Positions 7,068 through 11,572 of a stretch of DNA of 11,572 nt are shown here, one piece after another. The stretch's first letter is position 1. The number at the start of each line of letters is the position of its first letter. The notes below the pieces were generated by a model. It was not told where the DNA came from and did not search any database. It worked only from the letters and a program-made list of their open reading frames with translations. The stretch covers positions 1 through 11,572 of the forward strand of contig JAPLHM010000323.1 of NCBI GenBank assembly GCA_026389635.1. Direction: 5' to 3'. The position numbers and the translations under genes are program-made. This stretch comes from Chloroflexota bacterium (lineage in GTDB: Bacteria; Chloroflexota; Dehalococcoidia; GIF9; UBA5629).

Positions 7068-7814
7068 TTATAGCTGTGGCAGGCCGTCTCTTTGCCTGAG
7101 CGCTTCATACATAATCACGGCGGCTGCCACCGACGCGTTGAGCGACTTGATCTTGCCCTTCATGGGTATGGAGGCCACCCAATCGCACCTTTTGCGCACC
7201 AGTTCGGACAGGCCCTGGCCCTCACCACCGATCACTATGGCCACGGGCAGGGTGAAATCCAGTGCGCGGTAATCAGCCTGCCCGTCCATGTCTATGCCCG
7301 TGACCCACACACCATTTTTCTTGAGGGTAATAACCGCCTGTGAGATATTGGCCACCCTGGCTATATTTACATATTCCACGGCCCCGGCCGAGGCTTTGAC
7401 CACGGCCGGCGTGATGCCGGCAGCCCTTCGCTCGCGTATGACTACCCCATGAACAGCGGTGGCCTCGGCGGTCCTCAATATGGCGCCCAGGTTGTGGGGG
7501 TCCTCAATACCGTCCAGCACCAGGTACAACGGCGGGTCGGGCCTGGCCCGCGAGACGGCCATCAATTCGCCCAGGTCCAGAAATCCTTTAGCTTCGGCGA
7601 AGGCGATCACCCCCTGGCTTGAGCCGGTAGAGCCCTGCTTTTCGATGACCTGCCTTTCAACGAACTCCACCGGGACGCCCCTGGCCCGCGACAGGGTTAA
7701 TATCTGGTCTACGGCCCCGGTCCCTTTGATGTTGCGGTCCAGCAGTATCCTGCTGACCGGCCGGCCAGCCTTGAGGGCCTCGATCACCGGGTTCCTTCCC
7801 TCGATTACCTCCAC
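7068..7814 (-). CDS. rlmB: 23S rRNA (guanosine-2'-O-)-methyltransferase RlmB / TrmH-family SPOUT methyltransferase
   Basis: RlmB methylates the ribose of a conserved guanosine (G2251 in E. coli) of 23S rRNA using S-adenosylmethionine. The N-terminal substrate-binding domain is visible (EVIEGRNPVIEALKAG, RILLDRN, STGSSQGVIAF). The SPOUT knot motifs follow: LDGIEDPHNLGAILRTAEA near residues 101-118, IVIGGEGQGLS near 193-203, and IPMKGKIKSLNASVAAA at 216-232. I chose GTG 7814-7812 as start because AGGCGG (7826-7821) lies six bases before it and family members begin at this point, giving 248 residues. The frame stays open to a TTG at 7883, but that start would overlap the previous gene and add a non-homologous tail. 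The preceding gene stops 13 bases upstream, so the two are likely cotranscribed. Other TrmH-family members share these motifs, so the exact nucleotide target is inferred. Confidence 0.92.
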   Translation of the reverse strand: MEVIEGRNPVIEALKAGRPVSRILLDRNIKGTGAVDQILTLSRARGVPVEFVERQVIEKQGSTGSSQGVIAFAEAKGFLDLGELMAVSRARPDPPLYLVLDGIEDPHNLGAILRTAEATAVHGVVIRERRAAGITPAVVKASAGAVEYVNIARVANISQAVITLKKNGVWVTGIDMDGQADYRALDFTLPVAIVIGGEGQGLSELVRKRCDWVASIPMKGKIKSLNASVAAAVIMYEALRQRDGLPQL

Positions 7815-7827
7815 GTCCACCCGCCTG

Positions 7828-8388
7828 TCAGTTGCCGGGCATCTCGCAGATGCTGACGATGCGCTCCTTGTTAAGCGCAACAAAATCGAAACGGGACCGG
7901 TTCCCCGGCATAGACGGTTCTATCTCCGCCCGTGTCAGGGGCATAAAACGGTCTTCTGTTTCCAGTGTGTCGGTTATCTGACCCCAGGTGTCGATATAGA
8001 TACAGCCGTTCATCCTGTAAGGGGTGGCCGCAGCCCCGGCGGCATAGGCCATTATTGTAACCGGCAGCTTCTCCCTGAATGGGTAAGTGGTGAGCGGTTT
8101 ACCGGGCGTGATGCTCATGGCCTGCGCTACGAATATTATATTGTTTTTTGATATGTGCAGGCGGGGTATTGTCGTTGTGCCGCCTTTAAGATCCGTGATT
8201 GTGACGTCCGAAAGGGGCAGGAAATCCCTTATCCTGGACCGTGTTTCCGCCTTGACCCCTTCGTTCAGGGCGTCTATCAGGCGCTGGCTGAAATCGCAGC
8301 GGAGGCTTCCGCTGAATACCAACTCCCCCGTGCATACCAGCACATCGAACTGCCGGTAAAGCTCGGAACTTACTGATTCAGGATCCAT
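7828..8388 (-). CDS. Uncharacterised protein, apparently two copies of one small domain (DUF6812-like)
   Basis: ATG 8388-8386 has GAGGGG (8401-8396) seven bases upstream. The protein has 186 residues, with no signal peptide and no membrane helix. I do not recognise an enzyme. The two halves look alike. Residues ~15-91 contain FSQRLIDALNE, DFLPLSDVTI and LHISKNNIIFVAQ. Residues ~109-183 contain WGQITDTLET, RFMPLTRAEI and VALNKERIVSICE. Each half reads as beta strands, one short helix, an F(L/M)PL(S/T) strand and a final strand after an N-K or K-N turn. This pattern reminds me of the DUF6812 family found in anaerobes; the name is from memory and no profile was run. It lies 13 bases before rlmB in the same orientation and has its own promoter candidate (8440-8468), so it probably heads a two-gene operon. 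No role can be claimed. Confidence 0.75.
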   Translation of the reverse strand: MDPESVSSELYRQFDVLVCTGELVFSGSLRCDFSQRLIDALNEGVKAETRSRIRDFLPLSDVTITDLKGGTTTIPRLHISKNNIIFVAQAMSITPGKPLTTYPFREKLPVTIMAYAAGAAATPYRMNGCIYIDTWGQITDTLETEDRFMPLTRAEIEPSMPGNRSRFDFVALNKERIVSICEMPGN

Positions 8389-8439
8389 CGAAATTCCCCT
8401 CTGCCCTCTGCTTGCTGCAAAGGAAATCTGTGTTTATAT

Positions 8440-8468
8440 ACTATGGCAGGAGCAGGTTGCCCTGTCAA
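8440..8468 (-). promoter_or_regulatory. Candidate promoter for the uncharacterised gene and rlmB
   Basis: The minus strand has a perfect -35, TTGACA, at 8468-8463. A 17-base spacer leads to CATAGT (8445-8440, 4 of 6); a 19-base spacer leads to TAGTAT (8443-8438, 4 of 6). The region after it is AT-rich (TATATAAACA). The -10 is ambiguous, but the consensus -35, about 75 bases upstream of the ATG at 8388, makes a promoter likely. Confidence 0.5.
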
Positions 8469-8530
8469 GCATGCCGGCGGGGCATAAACTTTTCTTCCCG
8501 CCCTGCGTTATACATGGCACGACACCCACT

Positions 8531-8555
8531 AAAGGAGGTATCAATGTGCACTTAA
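8531..8555 (+). promoter_or_regulatory. Strong Shine-Dalgarno followed by a three-codon ORF overlapping an alternative GTG start
   Basis: AAAGGAGGT (8531-8539) precedes ATG TGC ACT TAA at 8544-8555, a complete Met-Cys-Thr-stop frame, at 5-base spacing. The overlapping GTG at 8546-8548, at 7-base spacing, opens the frame of the secreted protein that follows. A second Shine-Dalgarno, AGGAGG (8595-8600), then precedes TTG 8609 by eight bases. The upstream site may therefore drive a minimal leader peptide, an N-terminally extended form of the downstream protein, or both. A weak -10-like TATACA lies at 8509-8514. Confidence 0.4.
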
Positions 8556-8608
8556 ACAGGGTGATCACGGCAAACCCCACGAGATTATTTTTTCAGGAGG
8601 TTAACAAT

Positions 8609-9478
8609 TTGAAACGCATTTTTGCAGGTCTTCTCACACTTTTCATGGGGACCGTAATGGTACTGCCAGCCACGGTGCCGGCGCAGGCAGATTCCGTCAA
8701 CTTGGACCCGGCCGCGCCGGTAACGATACCGGCGCTGATGATCAAGGTTGAAAATACAATTCAGGCGGGTCAGCCGGCAACCATCACTGTTTTGAGCAGG
8801 AGCAGCAACGAGACAATTGCAGGAGCCCCGGTCTACGCCATAAAAACGGGCGGGAAGGTCGTCCCGGCCGGCCCGGGCAATTCTACTGCCACTGACGGCG
8901 AGTTTGAAGCTCTTATGAAGCCCGCCGGCATATTGATCGGTACCACCGGCATCGACGGCACGGTATCGGCTACCCTGGCTGTGGCCGGACGGTACCTTCT
9001 AATAGCCACCAAAGACGGCTTTATACCCGGCTTCGCCAGGTTACAGGTCAAGGAGGAAGGCAACAAGGCCAGGCTGAGCCTGAAGGCTACACCCTCCTCC
9101 CCGGCAGGCCAGCAGGTTACAATCAGCGTGACTGACAGAATATCAAACCAGGCAACGGAGAACGCCACCGTTTACGCCCTCAAAGTGGAAAACGGCAAGG
9201 ATATAAAACAAAAGCCTCCCACGGCTAATAACGGCAAGGCCGTGCTAAGCCGGGCCTTGAACAACACCGAGATGGTTAGGGAAAAGGGTGTGCTGGTCGG
9301 CAGCACCGATAGCGCCGGCCAGGTCACTTACAGCTTCCCTACACCCGGCCAGTATATCCTGGCGGCCTTTAAGGCGGGCTACCTTCCCGATTTCGCCAGG
9401 ATCAATATCCGGCAGGTGGCCGCAGTAAACCCCGTCCCCGTTCCGCAAACGACCACAACAACTACGACAGATCAGTAA
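8609..9478 (+). CDS. Small secreted protein of two tandem Ig-like / carboxypeptidase-regulatory-like repeats
   Basis: I chose TTG 8609 because AGGAGG (8595-8600) lies eight bases before it and translation gives a textbook signal peptide (MKRIFAGLLTLF...PAQA, cleaved before Asp28). The frame is also open to GTG 8546, which has its own Shine-Dalgarno and would add 21 residues. The mature protein is 262 residues. Two repeats of roughly 105-110 residues are obvious: residues 43-147 (GAPVYAIKTGGK, GILIGTTGIDGTVSATL, GRYLLIATKDGFIPGFARL) and 156-267 (NATVYALKVENGK, GVLVGSTDSAGQVTYSF, GQYILAAFKAGYLPDFARI). These have the look of the beta-sandwich carriers that decorate extracellular proteins. The tail is Pro/Val-rich and ends in seven threonines before DQ. 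There is no anchor, so it is probably released or held by partners. It is divergent from the uncharacterised gene and ends in a strong terminator. Function unknown. Confidence 0.8.
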   Translation: MKRIFAGLLTLFMGTVMVLPATVPAQADSVNLDPAAPVTIPALMIKVENTIQAGQPATITVLSRSSNETIAGAPVYAIKTGGKVVPAGPGNSTATDGEFEALMKPAGILIGTTGIDGTVSATLAVAGRYLLIATKDGFIPGFARLQVKEEGNKARLSLKATPSSPAGQQVTISVTDRISNQATENATVYALKVENGKDIKQKPPTANNGKAVLSRALNNTEMVREKGVLVGSTDSAGQVTYSFPTPGQYILAAFKAGYLPDFARINIRQVAAVNPVPVPQTTTTTTTDQ

Positions 9479-9493
9479 ACACGGGATATAGAC

Positions 9494-9528
9494 AAAAGGG
9501 CGGGACTGAAGCCCCGCCCTTTTATTTT
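9494..9528 (+). terminator. Rho-independent terminator
   Basis: AAAAGGGCGGG (9494-9504) pairs perfectly with CCCGCCCTTTT (9513-9523) around an 8-base loop, and ATTTT follows. It begins 15 bases after the stop codon of the secreted-protein gene. The A-run on the 5' side could give weaker termination for transcripts arriving from the right on the minus strand. Confidence 0.9.
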
Positions 9529-9535
9529 GCCTGCC

Positions 9536-9557
9536 ATTGCGAGCAAAGCGAAGCAAT
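9536..9557. repeat. REP-like palindrome ATTGC...GCAAT
   Basis: ATTGC at 9536-9540 and GCAAT at 9553-9557 flank GAGCAAAGCGAA. On the minus strand this reads ATTGCTTCGC...GCTCGCAAT, a form I recall as a dispersed intergenic repeat in several bacterial genomes, including Chloroflexota drafts. Only one copy is in the window, so dispersal cannot be shown here. Confidence 0.6.
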
Positions 9558-9570
9558 CCTTATACTGCGG

Positions 9571-9592
9571 GGGTGTACCTTCAGGTGCACCC
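9571..9592. repeat. Palindrome GGGTGTACC-TTCA-GGTGCACCC
   Basis: Nine base pairs, one of them a G-U wobble, enclose a TTCA loop. It is the middle one of three palindromes lying between the terminator of the secreted-protein gene and the Smr gene. No T-run follows on either strand, so it is not a standard terminator. Confidence 0.65.
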
Positions 9593-9600
9593 GTTTGGGC

Positions 9601-9622
9601 GGGCGGGTTTGAAAACCCGCCC
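9601..9622. repeat. Palindrome GGGCGGGTT-TGAA-AACCCGCCC
   Basis: A perfect 9-bp stem (10 bp if the loop shrinks to two bases) is GC-rich and is flanked on the right by CTACA. It lies 18 bases beyond the Smr stop codon in the minus direction and could protect the 3' end of the tilS-smr mRNA, but it lacks a T-run. With the two preceding palindromes it forms a composite of about 87 bases. Confidence 0.7.
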
Positions 9623-9639
9623 CTACAGATTATGAACAG

Positions 9640-9939
9640 CTAAAGTTCCACGACTGTCGCACCGGTGCTGCCTTCGTAGCGGCTGCCCGTGCGGTAGGAC
9701 TTCACCAGGGGATGGCCTTTAAGCTCGCGCATTACGGCCTGCCTGAGTATGCCCGTCCCTTTGCCGTGCACGATCTTCACTTCCCTCAGCCCCGCCATGC
9801 AGGCATCGTTGAGATACCCGTGGATGAGGGTAAGGGCCTCGTCAACGGTCAAAGCGTGCAGGTCGAGTTCCGGGCTGATATCAACTTTCCCGGCGGGAAC
9901 ATCGTTTCCCTCAAAATAAACCTGCCTTTTACGTCCCAT
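9640..9939 (-). CDS. Stand-alone Smr-domain protein (MutS2 C-terminal-like)
   Basis: The protein has 99 residues. Residues ~24-99 form a complete Smr domain: LDLHALTVDEAL at 25-36, AGLREVKIVHGKGTGILR at 49-66, HPLVKSYRTGSRYEG, then the end GATVVEL. The LDLH and HGKGTG motifs belong to the domain that gives MutS2 and Smr proteins endonuclease or RNA-binding activity. The MutS ATPase and clamp parts are absent, and the first ~23 residues (GRKRQVYFEGNDVPAG) are a short basic lead-in. ATG 9939 lies six bases after the TGA of tilS, so translation is probably coupled. AGGGCGG (9957-9951) lies 11 bases upstream, longer than usual, and three out-of-frame ATGs lie in between. It could act in DNA recombination control or ribosome rescue; the sequence does not decide. 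Confidence 0.88.
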   Translation of the reverse strand: MGRKRQVYFEGNDVPAGKVDISPELDLHALTVDEALTLIHGYLNDACMAGLREVKIVHGKGTGILRQAVMRELKGHPLVKSYRTGSRYEGSTGATVVEL

Positions 9940-9945
9940 GCATCA

Positions 9946-11376
9946 TCATTCCGCCCTGTGAAAATCCAGCCTCAGCACGCCCTGGGTGGCGGTCGTGACC
10001 TTGACGCGGTCATCGATGCGCCATCCGACAACCCAGACCACCTGCGCCGGTGACCAAACTATGGGCACGCTGCCGCGCCACGACCGCGGTATGGCGGAGT
10101 CAACCATGAAATCCTGCAGTTTACGGCTGTGAGCCATCCCCAGGGGATGGAAGCGGTCCCCCGCCCTGCGGCCCCTCACCGTCAACCGCTTGCCCACCCT
10201 GGCTAAATCAAAGCTGGCGCTGAATATGTCATCATCCTTGAAGAAATTTTCTCCCATGACGGTGGCGGTCACCCGCCAGCCGGGCAACCTCGTCTCGCCC
10301 GGTACATTAAGCGAGTAGTCGCGGTCCAGTGCCGGCCAGGGGCAGGCCGCAGAACCGGCCGCCGCTATGACCATGCGGTTGCGCTCGTTGGCAACCACCA
10401 TGCCCCCCGGCAGGTTCACACTCCTGCCCGTATTTGAAAACAGCAGCCTGACCAGGGAATCAACGTGCGCAGCCTCGATATCCCTCAGGCTGCCGTAAGA
10501 CTGCTCCAGCACTATGCGGAAAACCCGCCTCTGCAGGGCCAGCGGCAGACTCCGCAACTTGCCTGAATCGACGCAGGTCAGGCACCCCTCGCTTGTGACT
10601 GCCGCGCCGCAGACGGCAGCGGCCTGTTCATCCATAAAGGCGGCGTCCTCGCCTGCCAGGTCGGCCAGCCTCACCAGCGCGCTATCAATATCTGCATTGT
10701 ATTGTCTCAGCAGCGGTATCAACTCGAGCCGGATACGGTTGCGCAGGAAGCGTACCTGCTCGTTGGAAGTATCGATGCACGGATTCAGGCTATGGGCAGC
10801 GCAATATGCCCCGGCCTCCTGCCTGGTAACCTCCAGCAGGGGCCTGATCACCCAGATGCCATCCTCCCCGACCCCATACGGTATAGGCGCAGCCGCTTTC
10901 AGTCCGCGCAGGCCCTGTATGCCGGAGCCGCGCAGCAAATGCATGAGCGTGGTCTCCACCTGGTCATCCCTCGTGTGGCCGACCGCCACCCGCCTGGCCC
11001 CCACCTGGCGGGCCGTGCTTTCCAGGAAACGGTATCTCACCTCGCGCGCGGCCTCTTCCAGGGAGGTTTTGCTCTTTAGCCTCCATTCAGCCACGTCCCT
11101 TTTTTCGATTGTAGCGGGGATGCCGAGGGATGCCGCCAGGCTCCCAACATAGCCGGCATCGGCCGCCGACTCATCTCCGCGCAGGCCGTGGTCAAGGTGC
11201 GCCATGTGCAGTTGAATATCCAGCGTTCCCCTGAGGTTATTGAGCGCATGAAGCATGCAGACCGAGTCCGGCCCGCCCGATACCGCCACCAGCACCTTCT
11301 CACCGCCCGACAACAAACCATATTCCCTGATGAAACTGCTTACACGTTTTTCGAGGGTATTGCTGCTCAAAGGCAA
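9946..11376 (-). CDS. tilS: tRNA(Ile)-lysidine synthase TilS
   Basis: TilS uses ATP and lysine to convert C34 of tRNA-Ile(CAU) to lysidine, so that the tRNA reads AUA and is charged with isoleucine; it is usually essential. The protein has 476 residues. The PP-loop SGGPDS is at 33-38, HLDHGLRG at 60-67, GHTRDDQVETTLMHLLRG at 133-150, then RPLLEVTR, CIDTSN and FLRNRIRLELIPLL. The C-terminal TilS domain is visible in GRRAGDRFHPLGM, KLQDFMVDSAIPRSWR and VVWVVGWRIDDRVKV. I chose TTG 11376-11374 because AGGAGA (11388-11383) lies six bases upstream; TTG 11370 is also in frame. The previous gene stops one base before this start, and the Smr gene begins six bases after the TGA, so this is the middle gene of a tight operon. 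Confidence 0.95.
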   Translation of the reverse strand: MPLSSNTLEKRVSSFIREYGLLSGGEKVLVAVSGGPDSVCMLHALNNLRGTLDIQLHMAHLDHGLRGDESAADAGYVGSLAASLGIPATIEKRDVAEWRLKSKTSLEEAAREVRYRFLESTARQVGARRVAVGHTRDDQVETTLMHLLRGSGIQGLRGLKAAAPIPYGVGEDGIWVIRPLLEVTRQEAGAYCAAHSLNPCIDTSNEQVRFLRNRIRLELIPLLRQYNADIDSALVRLADLAGEDAAFMDEQAAAVCGAAVTSEGCLTCVDSGKLRSLPLALQRRVFRIVLEQSYGSLRDIEAAHVDSLVRLLFSNTGRSVNLPGGMVVANERNRMVIAAAGSAACPWPALDRDYSLNVPGETRLPGWRVTATVMGENFFKDDDIFSASFDLARVGKRLTVRGRRAGDRFHPLGMAHSRKLQDFMVDSAIPRSWRGSVPIVWSPAQVVWVVGWRIDDRVKVTTATQGVLRLDFHRAE

Positions 11377-11377
11377 A

Positions 11378-11572
11378 TTATTTCTCCTTCAAGTGACAGG
11401 TGTCACTCAGCAACAGCAGGCGCGGTTGACAACCTTCCGTGAATTCTAAAATAGTCCGGCTGCCGGGCTGTATGCGCACACGTACCAGGTTGGTCAGGGG
11501 CATACCCAGCGCCGTGCACACAACCGTGGCAGTCACGAAATAGTGGGAGACAACAGCCACGCTGCCGCCCGG
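11378..11572 (-). CDS. Histidine phosphatase family protein (phosphoglycerate mutase/CobC-like), C-terminal end (partial)
   Basis: The open frame enters from the right edge and stops with TAA at 11380-11378, leaving 64 residues. It reads PGGSVAVVSHYFVTATVV, ALGMPLTNLVRVRI, PGSRTILEF, then LLLLSDTCHL. The order SHxxx...LGxPLxNLxRxRIxxGS...xDTCHL is the C-terminal third of the histidine phosphatase superfamily, where His of the VVSH motif is the second catalytic-pocket histidine. The common SHG is SHY here. Members include alpha-ribazole phosphatase (CobC) and broad-specificity phosphatases; the catalytic RHG motif lies outside the window, so the substrate cannot be assigned. It sits one base before tilS, with the tilS Shine-Dalgarno inside its last codons. 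Confidence 0.85.
   Translation of the reverse strand, partial: PGGSVAVVSHYFVTATVVCTALGMPLTNLVRVRIQPGSRTILEFTEGCQPRLLLLSDTCHLKEK

Noticed and set aside
7459..8151. Plus-strand open frame of 230 codons across rlmB and the unknown gene
   Set aside because: It is antisense to recognisable RlmB SPOUT motifs; the translation has no recognisable pattern and no start signals.
10514..11152. Plus-strand open frame of 212 codons opposite tilS
   Set aside because: It lies antisense to conserved TilS motifs and is Arg/Ser-rich, typical of a shadow frame in GC-rich DNA.

Overview
The window reads as an accessory-to-housekeeping stretch of a moderately GC-rich, probably anaerobic bacterium. My best guess is a member of the Chloroflexota, class Dehalococcoidia. 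The reasons are [NiFe]-hydrogenase maturation genes, a surface protein with parallel beta-helix, choice-of-anchor U and CARDB domains, a PAS-only sensor, and intergenic palindromes starting ATTGC...GCAAT. This placement is an inference from gene style, not from a marker gene. Secreted proteins carry Sec or lipoprotein signals and one ends in a membrane anchor with a basic tail, which fits a single-membrane cell.

Layout. Left edge (1-900, + strand): the last part of hypE, ending in the diagnostic PRIC, then a hydrogenase-maturation endopeptidase gene broken by a frame change that also lacks several codons, then a short decayed ORF with one CxxC knuckle. Next (940-5147): a divergent pair, a LivK-type solute-binding lipoprotein on the minus strand and a 936-residue anchored beta-helix protein on the plus strand. 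They are separated by two face-away extended -10 promoters with an exact 13-bp tandem repeat between them. Then (5285-7004): a promoter and a cytosolic protein made of four PAS domains with no output domain. Convergent to it (7068-8388, minus): rlmB, preceded in the same transcript by an uncharacterised protein that looks internally duplicated. Divergent from that (8531-9528, plus): a small secreted protein of two tandem Ig-like/carboxypeptidase-regulatory-like repeats, with a two-Shine-Dalgarno leader and a strong intrinsic terminator. A cluster of three palindromes (9536-9622) follows. Right edge (minus): a three-gene tight operon, histidine phosphatase (cut by the window edge), tilS, and a stand-alone Smr-domain protein.

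How the genes relate. HypE and the endopeptidase belong to one pathway, maturation of [NiFe] hydrogenase, and the damage to the second raises the question of which protease finishes the large subunit. rlmB and tilS are translation-apparatus housekeeping genes (23S rRNA ribose methylation, tRNA-Ile lysidine). The two surface or secreted proteins and the lipoprotein are envelope functions. I found no CRISPR array, tRNA, rRNA, transposase or complete mobile element. I do not see a clearly new multi-gene system. The most promising leads are the divergent promoter/operator at 2166-2242, the broken hydrogenase protease, the palindrome cluster at 9536-9622, the duplicated unknown protein at 7828-8388 and the double-start leader at 8531-8611.
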